A stretch of 64,000 bases of DNA from positions 1-64,000 of the forward strand of contig JAITSV010000076.1 in the NCBI GenBank assembly GCA_031287575.1. The letters run 5' to 3'. A program made the translations under genes and the position numbers. The notes beneath the pieces were generated by a model. It was not told where the DNA came from. It saw only the letters and a program-made list of their open reading frames with translations, and ran no database searches. Within the stretch, counting starts at the first letter, position 1. Each line of letters begins with the position of its first letter. Below are positions 37,519 to 46,116 of the stretch, piece by piece. The DNA comes from Desulfovibrio sp. (GTDB lineage Bacteria; Desulfobacterota; Desulfovibrionia; Desulfovibrionales; Desulfovibrionaceae).

Positions 37519-37935
37519 ATGGCCAACGCCACCCAGGCCCAGGACACCCAGGCCCAGGACACCCAGGCCCGAACCACTCAAGCCAAATCCATCCTGGTGG
37601 TGGAAGACGACCCGGACATCGCCGCCTACCTCGTCTCGCTGTTCAGAACCAACGGCTACCGGGCCGACGCGGCCACCGAAGGCCCCGACGCCGTGGAAAT
37701 GGCCCGCGCCCGGCGGCCCGACCTGGTCACCCTGGACCTGGAGATGCCCCGCCAGTGGGGTCCGCGCGTGTACCGCGAACTGATGGACCTGCCCGGCGGC
37801 GCGCACATCCCCGTGGTGCTGGTGACCGGCCTTGGCGGGCTGCATCTGATGGTACCCAACGCCGTGGGCACCGTGGACAAGCCGTTCGACCCGGACCTGA
37901 TGCTGGGCATCGTGCGGCGCGCCTTGGGCGAGTAG
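37519..37935 (+). CDS. rrf1: Rrf1, response regulator receiver protein
   Basis: A 138-aa single receiver domain with VVEDDPD, phospho-acceptor D73 (VTLDLEMPRQWG) and K near DKPFDPD. No output domain. The first 20 residues are a Gln/Ala/Thr repeat (three near-copies of TQAQD). Known in D. vulgaris as the product of the gene after hmcF. Regulatory partner unknown. Confidence 0.93.
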   Translation: MANATQAQDTQAQDTQARTTQAKSILVVEDDPDIAAYLVSLFRTNGYRADAATEGPDAVEMARARRPDLVTLDLEMPRQWGPRVYRELMDLPGGAHIPVVLVTGLGGLHLMVPNAVGTVDKPFDPDLMLGIVRRALGE

Positions 37936-38045
37936 CGGGGCGAACAACCACGCACCTTGCGGAGCAGTCAGCCCGGCAACGGGCAGGGCATGAAACGAGC
38001 AGCGGCCCGGCAGCCGGACACCGCCGCAAACCACACGGCATACGC

Positions 38046-38498
38046 ATGAAACTGACCACCCGCAGCCGTTACGGCACCCGCATGCTGCTCGACATCGCCA
38101 TGCACGGCACGGAAGCCCCCGTATCCATCCGCGATATCGCCAAGCGGCAGGGTATTTCCGTCAAGTACCTGGAAAAGCTCATCCGGGTGCTGCGCAAGGC
38201 GGGCTACATCCGCAGCACACTGGGCGCGCACGGCGGCTACCAGCTTACCCAGCCCGCCTCGGAGATTCCCGTGGGCGACGTGGTGTTCGCGCTGGAAGAA
38301 TCGTTGGCGCCCTACACCTGCGACGAGGAAAACCCCTGCTGCCCGCGCATGGCCGTGTGCCTGACGCGCACCATCTGGGACGAGGCCTCGCGCGCCATGT
38401 ACAAGAAGCTCAACAGCTTCACCCTGGCCGACCTGATGCGCGACGCCAGCCTGTGCCCCAAGAACGCCTGCCACATTTCTCCTCACGCACAGGATTAA
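38046..38498 (+). CDS. rrf2: Rrf2, transcriptional regulator (founding member of the Rrf2 family)
   Basis: 150 aa. The winged helix-turn-helix starts MKLTTRSRYGTRMLLDIA, with IRDIAKRQGISVKYLEKLIRVLRKAGYIRSTLGAHGGYQL typical of the family. Three cysteines sit in a CDEENPCCPRMAVC segment, the family's usual cluster-binding position. In D. vulgaris Hildenborough Rrf2 is reported to repress hmc; here it probably acts on the palindrome at 30575-30594, which is inference. The ATG has no strong ribosome site. Confidence 0.96.
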   Translation: MKLTTRSRYGTRMLLDIAMHGTEAPVSIRDIAKRQGISVKYLEKLIRVLRKAGYIRSTLGAHGGYQLTQPASEIPVGDVVFALEESLAPYTCDEENPCCPRMAVCLTRTIWDEASRAMYKKLNSFTLADLMRDASLCPKNACHISPHAQD

Positions 38499-38667
38499 GG
38501 CGCTCCCCGCGCTCGCTGCCGCCGCGTGCGGTGCCCCCTCCGCACGCGCCTTCGCAAAATCGCCCTTCCATTTTCCTGGCATTCCGGGCTAGATTGCATG
38601 GGTTACCCTGCAACGCGCCCATGCACGGCGCGCGCGTTGCGCCGACAGCGCGCCGCCCGGAGGCCAC

Positions 38668-39063
38668 ATGCGAGCCCTCATCGTTGAAGACGACACCCTC
38701 AGCGCCCGCGTCCTGCACCTGACGCTGCACACGCACTTCGAAACCGTCTGCGCGGACGACGCGGAAGGTTCGTTCGCGGCATACATCCAGGCCCTGGACG
38801 GCGATGCCCCCTTCGACGTGGTGCTGCTGGACCTGATGCTGCCCGGCGAAAGCGGCCTGACCGTGCTGGAACGCATCCGCACCGTGGAAACGGAACGCGG
38901 CCTGTCCCGCGTGCCCGTGCTGGTCACCACCGCCGTCACCGACATCAATATCGCCCTGCGCGCCTTCGAGCAGGGGCATATCTCCGCCTATCTGGTAAAG
39001 CCGCTGGACTTCGACCGCCTGCTGGCGGAATTGCGTACCCTGGGGCTGATCCGGGCGGCATGA
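38668..39063 (+). CDS. CheY-like single-domain response regulator
   Basis: A 131-aa receiver: MRALIVEDDTLSARVL, phospho-acceptor D55 (VVLLDLMLPGESG), conserved T/A switch (VLVTTAV) and K in YLVKPLDFDRLL. No output domain or neighbouring kinase. Similar in plan to CheY-type proteins located near flagellar genes, but no partner is evident. CGGAGG lies before the ATG. It is followed by a terminator. Confidence 0.88.
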   Translation: MRALIVEDDTLSARVLHLTLHTHFETVCADDAEGSFAAYIQALDGDAPFDVVLLDLMLPGESGLTVLERIRTVETERGLSRVPVLVTTAVTDINIALRAFEQGHISAYLVKPLDFDRLLAELRTLGLIRAA

Positions 39064-39193
39064 CCCGCGTGCCCGTCCATGACGAGGCCCGTCCATTCTG
39101 TTCCCTCCCGACCGCCCCGGCCCCGCCGGTACTTGTCCCGCCTGTCCGCTCCCTGTCCGTTCCGGCGTCGCCGCACGCCGTCACCGTCAAATG

Positions 39194-39222
39194 ACCCGCC
39201 CGGCCCCGCCGCGCGGGTTTTT
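39194..39222 (+). terminator. Rho-independent terminator after the CheY-like gene
   Basis: ACCCGC (39194-39199) pairs with GCGGGT (39213-39218) with further GC pairing inside, followed by TTTTT. Confidence 0.7.
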
Positions 39223-39317
39223 CGTGTCCACGCCGGAGCCTGGATGACCATCCGCCGCCATGCCTCCACATTTCATGACATATTTCCGGTGTGATATATC
39301 CATTAGGCACACGGTTA

Positions 39318-39332
39318 TGCACATGATGTGCA
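39318..39332. promoter_or_regulatory. Palindrome upstream of the LysE-type exporter gene
   Basis: TGCACAT-G-ATGTGCA is a perfect inverted repeat in the AT-rich 39280-39440 stretch. Possible operator for the exporter gene at 39598; no regulator gene lies beside it. Confidence 0.35.
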
Positions 39333-39597
39333 CATCGCTGGCGCATGCAGGGCACGGGGGGCCACACGTGGCGGCAAACGCCAGCGGAACGCACACGGCG
39401 TTGTTCCATCTATTCTAATAATTTCATGGTATTAACGATGTGACGAACACTATCCACAAGGCTTGCGCGCACACGTATCCACCTCCGTTGCCTGGGACGT
39501 GGAATTACCGCCGCAGCGACATTCCGCCGATTGCCGCGCACCGGGTTGACGCACCAACGTCGGAAGCGCATGAAGGCGAAAATATCGGAGGACCGCC

Positions 39598-40335
39598 ATG
39601 CACGGCGTGCACGACATCTGGTTGTTCGTGGCCTCGGGGCTGCTGCTGAACATCACCCCCGGACCGGACATGCTGTACATCATCGCCCGGTCTACCCCGT
39701 GTGGCACGTGCGGCACGCGCGGCCTGCGCGCCGGGGTGGCGGCGGCGCTGGGCATCGGCGCGGGGTGCTCCGTACACATCGCGGCCGCGGCCTTCGGGCT
39801 GTCCGCCGTGCTGGCCACATCGGCCACGGCCTTCACCGTGGTGAAGCTGCTGGGCGCGGCCTACCTGCTGTACATGGGATGCACCATGCTGCTCGTCCGC
39901 AAGGGCACGGCGGTGACATACTCCCCCGGCTCCCCCGGCGCCCCCAACGCGACGACGCCAGACGGGCGCAACCGGAATGATGCCTCCACCGGCCAGACGC
40001 CGCAGGCAACCCTGCGGACGGTGTTCGCGCAGGGCTTTCTGACCAACGCCCTGAACCCCAAGGTGGCGCTGTTCTTCCTGGCCTTTCTGCCGCAGTTCGT
40101 GGAGGGCGGCGGCGCGGGTACGCCCGCGTCTCCCGTGGCCTTTCTGGTGCTGGGGTGCATCTTCACCGTCAACGGCACGCTGGTGAACCTGCTGGTGGCC
40201 TGGGGCGCCGCCCGCTTGGGCGGCATCTTCCAGACCGGGGCGCTGGCGGGCCGGTTTGCCCGGTGGGGCGACCGTTGCCTTGGCGCGCTGTTCCTGTTCC
40301 TGGGCATCCGGCTGGCGCTGGCCGAGCGGGGCTGA
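39598..40335 (+). CDS. LysE/RhtB-family exporter
   Basis: 245 aa with about six helices. The family signature is GLLLNITPGPDMLYIIARS near the N terminus, then LGAAYLLYMGCTML and GFLTNALNPKVALFFLAFLPQFV. These proteins export amino acids such as threonine, homoserine or lysine. A hydrophilic Gly/Pro/Asn-rich loop (~residues 105-140) is longer than usual. GGAGG lies before the ATG. Substrate not decidable. Confidence 0.9.
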   Translation: MHGVHDIWLFVASGLLLNITPGPDMLYIIARSTPCGTCGTRGLRAGVAAALGIGAGCSVHIAAAAFGLSAVLATSATAFTVVKLLGAAYLLYMGCTMLLVRKGTAVTYSPGSPGAPNATTPDGRNRNDASTGQTPQATLRTVFAQGFLTNALNPKVALFFLAFLPQFVEGGGAGTPASPVAFLVLGCIFTVNGTLVNLLVAWGAARLGGIFQTGALAGRFARWGDRCLGALFLFLGIRLALAERG

Positions 40336-40417
40336 TTCGCCAGCGGCCCGGCGATGCGCGCCGCCTGCGGGCGGTTGCCTGCACGGCCACCCCGCGCGAT
40401 CACCCCACGCACACAAC

Positions 40418-40466
40418 GCACGACGGCCCGCGTACCCGGTGGTTCCGGATACGCGGGCCGTCGTGC
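40418..40466. terminator. Long hairpin between convergent lysE-type and pgpA genes
   Basis: GCACGACGGCCCGCGTA (40418-40434) pairs perfectly with TACGCGGGCCGTCGTGC (40450-40466), with CCGG/CCGG continuing inside. Likely bidirectional transcription stop. Confidence 0.7.
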
Positions 40467-40557
40467 CCTCAGGCCATGCCCGTCAGGTTTTTCCTGCTTC
40501 GGCGGGCGTACCCGCCGGGTCTCCGCAGCGTCCCGTCAGCCTGCGGCCAGCCTTCCC

Positions 40558-41082
40558 CTACCCCGGCAGGCCCAGCCACAGCAGCACGGCCAGCACCGCC
40601 GCCGCGCAGGCCCCGGCCACCACGTCGTCGATCATGATGCCCAGGCCGCCGTCCAGCCACGATTCCGAGGCCCCCACCGGGCCGGGCTTCAGGATGTCGA
40701 ACACCCGGAACAGCACGAAGGCGGCCAGCACGCCCAGCGGCGACAGGGTGGCAAAGGGCAGCATGGCCATCCACTGCCCGGCCACTTCATCGATGACCAC
40801 GCTGCCGGGGTCGCACCGCCCCAGCACGCGCGCCGCGCGGCCCGCCGCCCAGGCCCCGCCGCAGAACACCGCCAGCAGCACCACCACGCGCCAGCCCAGC
40901 GGCAGGGGCAGGAACAGCCACGGCGCCAGCAGCGCGGCCACGGCGGACCCCACCGTGCCGGGGGCCACGGGGCTGCGCCCGGCGTACCACATCCTGGCCA
41001 CTTCCAGTGCCAGCCTGTCCAGGCCTTGTGCTTCGCGCGGCGGGATGCAGCCTTCAGGCCCGGTATCGTGCGTCGTGTGCAT
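40558..41082 (-). CDS. pgpA: Phosphatidylglycerophosphatase A
   Basis: PgpA removes phosphate from phosphatidylglycerophosphate to make phosphatidylglycerol. 174 aa with about four helices. It has the family start region (YAGRSPVAPGTVGSAVAALL), VVIDEVAGQWMAML, FRVFDILKPGPVGASE, and DGGLGIMIDDVVAGACAAAVLA, the conserved acidic motifs. GGAG lies 8 bases before the ATG. It lies 77 bases after maf on the same strand. Confidence 0.94.
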   Translation of the reverse strand: MHTTHDTGPEGCIPPREAQGLDRLALEVARMWYAGRSPVAPGTVGSAVAALLAPWLFLPLPLGWRVVVLLAVFCGGAWAAGRAARVLGRCDPGSVVIDEVAGQWMAMLPFATLSPLGVLAAFVLFRVFDILKPGPVGASESWLDGGLGIMIDDVVAGACAAAVLAVLLWLGLPG

Positions 41083-41159
41083 GGATGTGCTCCGTATTCT
41101 TCCCGTCTTGCGTCGCCGGACACGGCGCGTGCGTGGCACCCGTGCAGCGCCTGCGCTGA

Positions 41160-41825
41160 TTACTCGCCCGTCGACTGGATGACCCCGTGGTGCAGCAGCA
41201 GCCGGACCAGTTCCGCCACCGGCAGCCCCACCACGTTGCTCCACGAACCGTCGATGGATTCCACCAGAAACGCGCCCACCCCCTGGATGCCGTAGGCCCC
41301 GGCCTTGTCGTCGGGTTCGCCCGTGGCGGCATAGGCGGCAAGGGCTGCGGGGGGGGCATCCCACATGGTCACGCGGGTGGCGGCGTGAAAGATTTCGCGG
41401 GTACCGTCCGGCAGGGCCACGCAGCAGGCGCTGACCACTTCGTGGGTGTGCCCGGCCAGCCGGGAGAGCATGCGCAGCGCGTCGGCCCGGTCACGCGGCT
41501 TGCCCATGATCTCGCCGTGCAGGGCCACCACCGTGTCCGCCGCGATGACCACGCAGCCGGGGCGTGTAGCGGCCACCGACGCGGCCTTGGCCGCCGCCGC
41601 GCGGCGGGCATAGTCCGCCGGGGCTTCCGAGGGCAGCGGCTCCGGCTCTGCCGCGCCGTTGCCGTACACCTCGAACGGCAGCCCGAGGGAATGCAGGAAC
41701 TCGCGGCGGCGGGGCGAGCCCGAGGCCAGCACCACGGGCCGCAACGCCCGAAAGGGGCCTGCTGGCGCGGCAACGCCGGGGACATCCGCCGGGCACGGCT
41801 GCGCCAGCGTGGAACGATCGGTCAT
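41160..41825 (-). CDS. maf: Maf-family nucleoside triphosphate pyrophosphatase
   Basis: A 221-aa Maf protein, a house-cleaning NTP pyrophosphatase (dTTP/UTP or m7GTP type). Motifs are LASGSPRRREFLHSLGLPFEV, IAADTVVALHGEIMGKP, THEVVSACCV, and DKAGAYGIQGVGAFLVESIDGSWSNVVGLP. A ~28-residue N-terminal leader precedes the domain. The start at 41825 is supported by GGAG at a long spacing. Confidence 0.94.
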   Translation of the reverse strand: MTDRSTLAQPCPADVPGVAAPAGPFRALRPVVLASGSPRRREFLHSLGLPFEVYGNGAAEPEPLPSEAPADYARRAAAAKAASVAATRPGCVVIAADTVVALHGEIMGKPRDRADALRMLSRLAGHTHEVVSACCVALPDGTREIFHAATRVTMWDAPPAALAAYAATGEPDDKAGAYGIQGVGAFLVESIDGSWSNVVGLPVAELVRLLLHHGVIQSTGE

Positions 41826-41912
41826 GCGGTTGCGGCTCCGGAAAGAAAGTAACGTTGGCGCCCGTGCAGAAAATTTATCCACCCCGGAAGGCGGGCAGCC
41901 AGGCCCCCAGAA

Positions 41913-42035
41913 CAACCGGTCACCCGGAACAACCGGGCACCCGGAACAGCCGGGCATCGGCCAGGAAGCCCGCCTCGCCAGCCGGACCAATTGCATCAGC
42001 CGGACACGTGGAGTCAGCCGGACACGTCGTGCCAG
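41913..42035. repeat. Short tandem repeats upstream of maf
   Basis: Three ~17-base units of the form ACAACCGGGCACCCGGA (41913-41963) are followed by two or three units containing CAGCCGGACACGT (to ~42035). Non-coding spacer between maf and the FlgM-associated gene. Confidence 0.55.
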
Positions 42036-42323
42036 GTCAGACTGGCCAGACCGCGCGGGCAGCGGGCGGCACGCCTTGCGTGTCATGCCCCATGGCAGCG
42101 CCGGGCGCAAGCACGCCCCACTTACAGCCATATCGCATGCATGTATCCACGTCACCATGCGACAGTGCATTCATACCCCGGCATATATATGCAGTACACC
42201 CCGCGCATGATGGGGGCATTCCCTACCTGCTCCAAAAGAATGCAGTCACACCGCAAAATCACCTAATGTTTCCGCGCCAGCCGCCGATAGGAGGGGTGAA
42301 TGCATGGGCGGGTCTTCCCTCTT

Positions 42324-42358
42324 CGCATTGGCCGAAAAATTTTTCGGAAAAAAATGCG
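42324..42358. promoter_or_regulatory. Nested AT-rich palindrome before the FliA promoter
   Basis: CCGAAAAATTTTTCGG (42332-42347) is a perfect 16-base palindrome, enclosed by CGCATT (42324-42329) and AATGCG (42353-42358). It ends 10 bases before the -35. Possible activator/repressor site or UP-like element. Confidence 0.4.
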
Positions 42359-42367
42359 TCCGCCCCC

Positions 42368-42395
42368 TAAAGTTTCCCCTTTGGATAGCCGATAG
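42368..42395 (+). promoter_or_regulatory. Sigma28 (FliA) promoter
   Basis: TAAAGTTT (42368-42375), 12 bases, GCCGATAG (42388-42395). This is almost the E. coli FliA consensus (TAAAGTTT-N11-GCCGATAA), one base longer in spacing. The start codon follows 21 bases later, and the operon encodes FlgM, the FliA anti-sigma factor. Confidence 0.85.
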
Positions 42396-42416
42396 GCGAT
42401 ACGAGGGGAGACTACC

Positions 42417-42833
42417 GTGACCACGAACTCGTTTTACCTTCGCAACATGCTGCTGCACTACGACAAGCAGCTTGTGACCGCGCGCAGGCTGGCCCGCTAC
42501 AGGCAGGCCATGCGTCTCGCGTCGGGCGAGGAGGAAAGCGCCATTCCTCCCGAGGTGAAACGCCGGTTCATGGTGGAACGTGTGGCTCGCGAGATCATGG
42601 AGAATCTTCTGCTTGCGGGAAGCGACAACCCCGTCGTACGAGAGATTCGGCAGAAGCTGGAACAGGAATTGGGAGAAACGCTCACCTTCACGTATCCTCC
42701 GACGCAGCTGGACATCCAGGTGTTCCGCGCCGGGCCGGAAGGCCCCGTCGAGGTAGCGCCAGCGGAGAAGGCGAGAATCCTTGACCGGCTATGGCACATT
42801 GCTCTCGAAACGGTGGACGACACCATGCTCTAG
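42417..42833 (+). CDS. FlgM-associated protein, DVU0524 family
   Basis: 138 aa, GTG start with GGGGAG 6 bases upstream. Soluble, helical, charged (YDKQLVTARRLARYRQAMRLASGEEESAIPPEVKRRFMVERVAREIMENLL), then LTFTYPPTQLDIQVFRAGPEGPVEV. It has no recognisable catalytic motif. It is 46 bases upstream of flgM and under the same FliA-type promoter, so a role in flagellar gene control is likely. The family name comes from memory of this Desulfovibrio gene pair. Confidence 0.8.
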   Translation: MTTNSFYLRNMLLHYDKQLVTARRLARYRQAMRLASGEEESAIPPEVKRRFMVERVAREIMENLLLAGSDNPVVREIRQKLEQELGETLTFTYPPTQLDIQVFRAGPEGPVEVAPAEKARILDRLWHIALETVDDTML

Positions 42834-42879
42834 GCGGTCCACGTTCCGGTAAACGGTATGCTCCCCCGGGGAGGTAACC

Positions 42880-43191
42880 ATGGAAATCAAGAACTATCTC
42901 AAGAACCTGGATCCGTACAGGACCAAGCTGGAACAGTCCGAGCTCCAGACCAAGCGCACCGCCGCCCGCAAGGAAAGCGACGATACGTCCTCTTCGCAGG
43001 GCGACCGCGTAAGCCTTTCCGACGAGGCGAAGCTGCGCACGGAAGCGTATTCCACCGCCCTTGCCGCGCCCGACGTGCGGCAGGAAAAGGTGGACGCGCT
43101 AAAGAGCAAGGTGGAATCCGGCGAGTACCAGGTGGACTCGCGCACCGTGGCCGAAAAGCTGCTCAAGGAAGAACAGGACCTGTTCGGCTAG
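42880..43191 (+). CDS. flgM: FlgM, anti-sigma28 factor
   Basis: 103 aa. FlgM binds and holds FliA until hook completion. Typical FlgM features: a disordered N-terminal half with DRVSLSDEAKL (the conserved V-x-L-S motif) and C-terminal helices VRQEKVDALKSKVESGEYQVDSRTVAEKLLKEE. GGAGG precedes the ATG. Its transcription from a FliA-type promoter would give negative feedback. Confidence 0.95.
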   Translation: MEIKNYLKNLDPYRTKLEQSELQTKRTAARKESDDTSSSQGDRVSLSDEAKLRTEAYSTALAAPDVRQEKVDALKSKVESGEYQVDSRTVAEKLLKEEQDLFG

Positions 43192-43387
43192 CGGCTCCGG
43201 GCGTCCCTGCTCACCCCGTTTCCGCCCCGCGTTGCGCGGGGCACGGGCGGCACTGGCCCGGCGCGTACCGGTTGCGCACCGATTGCGTAACGGCACGGCG
43301 TCGATGGCGGGGCAGATGCATGTGCCCGGCCATGTCCAACCGTCGGGCTTTTTCGGTCGTGCGTTGTCGCACGGCCTGCGAATGTAA

Positions 43388-43436
43388 CGGCGAGGCGGAA
43401 CTGTCTTCGGATGGTTCCGCCTCGCCGCGTCTTTTT
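43388..43436 (+). terminator. Rho-independent terminator after flgM
   Basis: CGGCGAGGCGGAAC (43388-43401) pairs perfectly with GTTCCGCCTCGCCG (43414-43427) and is followed by CGTCTTTTT. Confidence 0.85.
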
Positions 43437-43504
43437 CTCCATCCCGGAGGCACGCGAAAGACGACGGGGGCGCGTGTGGCAAACGTGTTCGACACACCAC
43501 GCAC

Positions 43505-43541
43505 GCAAAAGGGGCCGCACGGTACTGCACCCGCGCGGCCC
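43505..43541 (-). terminator. Rho-independent terminator of the dha operon
   Basis: In the minus direction AGGGGCCGC pairs with GCGGCCCCT over a 16-base loop and is followed by TTTG. It lies 40 bases after the dhaM stop. Confidence 0.7.
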
Positions 43542-43581
43542 CTGTCGGTATCGAATCACATCGCAACATCCGCCCCGGCAA

Positions 43582-46113
43582 CTACCCGCCGTCCCGCAGC
43601 AAGCGCCGCACGGCAGCGGCATCGGGCAGGTCCAGCGCCCGTTCCGCCAGCCTGACGCAGGCCGCCATGTCGCAGCCGCGCACCACGTCCTTGGCGCGCG
43701 GAATGGCCGGACCGTTCATGCTCAGTTCGTCCAGCCCCAGCCCCACCAGCAGCGGAATGGCCTCCGCGCTGCCCGCCAGTTCGCCGCACATGGCCACGGG
43801 TATGCCCGCCGCATTGCCCGCCGCCACGGTGTCGCGCACCATGCGCAGCACGGCAGGGTGCAGCGCGTCCGACAGGTCGGCCACGGCGGCGTTGCCCCGG
43901 TCCGCGGCCATGACGTACTGGGCAAGATCGTTGGTGCCGATGCTGAAGAAGGCCGACTCGCGCGCCAACTGGTCCGCCAGGGCCACGGCGGCGGGCACCT
44001 CGACCATGATGCCCACCTCCACCGGTCCGTGGGGCAGGCCTTCCGCCGCCAGCGCGGCGCGGGCCTCTTCCAGCAGGGCCTTCGCGGCTGCCAGTTCGCC
44101 GGGGTGGGCCACCATGGGGAACATGACCCGCAGGGGGTGTTCGGCTGCGGCGCGCAGCAGGGCGCGCAACTGGGTCAGGAACAGTTCGCGCCGGGCCAGG
44201 CAGAAGCGGATGCCGCGCAGCCCCAGGAAGGGGTTGTCCTCTCCCGCCGCGAAGTCGCCCAGATAGGGCACCGGCTTGTCGCCGCCGATGTCCAGGGTGC
44301 GCACCACCACCGGCAGGCCGGGCATGGCGGCGGCAGCGGCCACGTAGGCGGCGCGCTGCTCCTCCTCGTCCGGGGCGGCGACCCGGTCCAGAAACAGGAA
44401 CTCGGTGCGGAACAGGCCCACGCCCTCCGCGCCGTTCTGCAAGGCGGGGGCTGCGTCCACCGGGGTGCCAATGTTGGCGTGCACGTGCACGTGGCGGCCA
44501 TCGACAGTCACGGCGGGCCGGGCGGCCCCGGCCAGCGCGGCCTGCCGCGCGGCCAGCCACGAGGCCCGGCGGGATTCGATGGTTGCCAGCACGTCGGGCG
44601 CGGGGGCAATCCACACCTCTCCGGTGGCCCCGTCCAGGGCTACGGTGACGCCATCGGCCACGTTGGCGGCCAGCGCACCCGCGCCCGCCACCGCCGGAAT
44701 GCCCATGGACCGGGCCAGGATGGCCGCGTGCGAGGTGGCCCCGCCTTGCGCGGTGACGATGCCCAGCACCAGCGCGGGGTCCAGATGGGCCATGTCCGAG
44801 GGGCCAAGGTCGGCGGCCAGCAGCACCGAGGGCCGGTCCAGACGCGGGCCGGAGGGCGGCGCGCCGGTCAGCAGGCGCAGCACGCGCGCGCCCACGTCCA
44901 CCAGGTCCGCCGCGCGCTCGCGCATGTAGCCTTCCGGCAGTTGCCGGAAACTTTCCGCCGCCTGGTCGATCACCGCGTACCATGCGGCCTCGGCGGGTTC
45001 ATGGCGCTCCGCGATGCGCTGGCGCGCGTCCCCGGCGATGGTGGCGTCATCCAGCAGCAGGCGGTGCATGACGAAGATTTCCGCCTCCTGCTTGCCCGCC
45101 ATGGCGGCGGTGCGCCGTTCCAGCGCGGCCAGTTCGCGGCGGGCCGCATCCAGCGCACCATCCAGCCGGGCTGCCTCGCTGTCCGGATCACCCGCCACCA
45201 GGCCCGGCGGGGGCGCGTCGAATGCCGGGCGGTGCCAGACGGCAGGTCCCACGGCAATGCCCGGCGAAGCGGGTACGCCGCCCCTGGCGGCGCGCGTACC
45301 CGCCGCACCGGCCTTGCCCGGCTCGTCCAGCCCATCCGCACCGGACTTGCCGGACGACCTGGTCGCGTCCGGCAAATCGCCGAAGTTTTCCGCCGCAAGG
45401 TCGGCCAGCGCCTTCAGGGCCTGGGCCGCATCCGCCCCGGTGGCCCGGAAGGTGATGGTTTCGCCGCCGCGCACGGCCAGCGTGGCGATGCGGTTCACCG
45501 AGCGGGCGGAGACCACCCGCTCGCCGCGCGCCAGTTGCACGTCGGCCACGAACGGGCCAAGCGCGGTGACGATGCGCGCGGCGGGCCGGGCATGCAGCCC
45601 CAGCCGGTTGGGCACCATCAGGGTCAGCTCGCGGCTGGCCGCCGGGATGGCGCCCGCCGCCGGTGGTGTCGCCTCGGCCATCCCGCCACCATCCTGCGAC
45701 AGGGGCATGCCCAGCAGTTCGGCCTTTGCCGCCAGGGCGGACTGCGCCTCGCGCAGCACGGCATCGAGGTCCGCCCCGATGGAGGCCTGCACGGCGGCGG
45801 CCATGACGCCCTCCACCAGCGGGGCCGGGCACAGCCGCACCTGCGCCGCCACCTCGGGCGGCAGCAGGTCCAGCGCCGTTTCCGCGCTCATCAGCGCGCT
45901 GCCAAGGTCCATCAGCACCAGCACGCCGTCGCCCTGCTGCACCTCTTCTATGGCGGCCATGACCCGCATGGGGTCGGTGCCGATGGGGTGATCCGGGTCG
46001 TCGATGCCGCCCGCCACGGCCAGCGGCACGCGGCCCTGCGTCATCTGTTCCGCCAGTTCCTTCACGCCCTGCCCCAGCACGGCGCTGTGCGTGACGACGA
46101 CGATGCCGACCAT
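43582..46113 (-). CDS. dhaM: DhaM-HPr-EI fusion phosphotransferase for dihydroxyacetone kinase
   Basis: 843 aa. Three PTS parts in one chain: a mannose-type IIA domain of DhaM (residues 1-~135, active H9 in VVTHSA), an HPr domain (~162-250, active H174 in LGLHARPAA), and a full-length Enzyme I (~278-843, active H462 in GGATSHAAIL, and the PEP-binding C-terminal barrel with GLFRTEFLFL and SIGTNDLAQYV). E. coli DhaM ends in a truncated EI; here EI looks complete, so the protein could take phosphate directly from PEP. It begins 3 bases after dhaL. The linker ~251-275 is low complexity. Confidence 0.93.
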   Translation of the reverse strand: MVGIVVVTHSAVLGQGVKELAEQMTQGRVPLAVAGGIDDPDHPIGTDPMRVMAAIEEVQQGDGVLVLMDLGSALMSAETALDLLPPEVAAQVRLCPAPLVEGVMAAAVQASIGADLDAVLREAQSALAAKAELLGMPLSQDGGGMAEATPPAAGAIPAASRELTLMVPNRLGLHARPAARIVTALGPFVADVQLARGERVVSARSVNRIATLAVRGGETITFRATGADAAQALKALADLAAENFGDLPDATRSSGKSGADGLDEPGKAGAAGTRAARGGVPASPGIAVGPAVWHRPAFDAPPPGLVAGDPDSEAARLDGALDAARRELAALERRTAAMAGKQEAEIFVMHRLLLDDATIAGDARQRIAERHEPAEAAWYAVIDQAAESFRQLPEGYMRERAADLVDVGARVLRLLTGAPPSGPRLDRPSVLLAADLGPSDMAHLDPALVLGIVTAQGGATSHAAILARSMGIPAVAGAGALAANVADGVTVALDGATGEVWIAPAPDVLATIESRRASWLAARQAALAGAARPAVTVDGRHVHVHANIGTPVDAAPALQNGAEGVGLFRTEFLFLDRVAAPDEEEQRAAYVAAAAAMPGLPVVVRTLDIGGDKPVPYLGDFAAGEDNPFLGLRGIRFCLARRELFLTQLRALLRAAAEHPLRVMFPMVAHPGELAAAKALLEEARAALAAEGLPHGPVEVGIMVEVPAAVALADQLARESAFFSIGTNDLAQYVMAADRGNAAVADLSDALHPAVLRMVRDTVAAGNAAGIPVAMCGELAGSAEAIPLLVGLGLDELSMNGPAIPRAKDVVRGCDMAACVRLAERALDLPDAAAVRRLLRDGG

Positions 46114-46116
46114 GGG

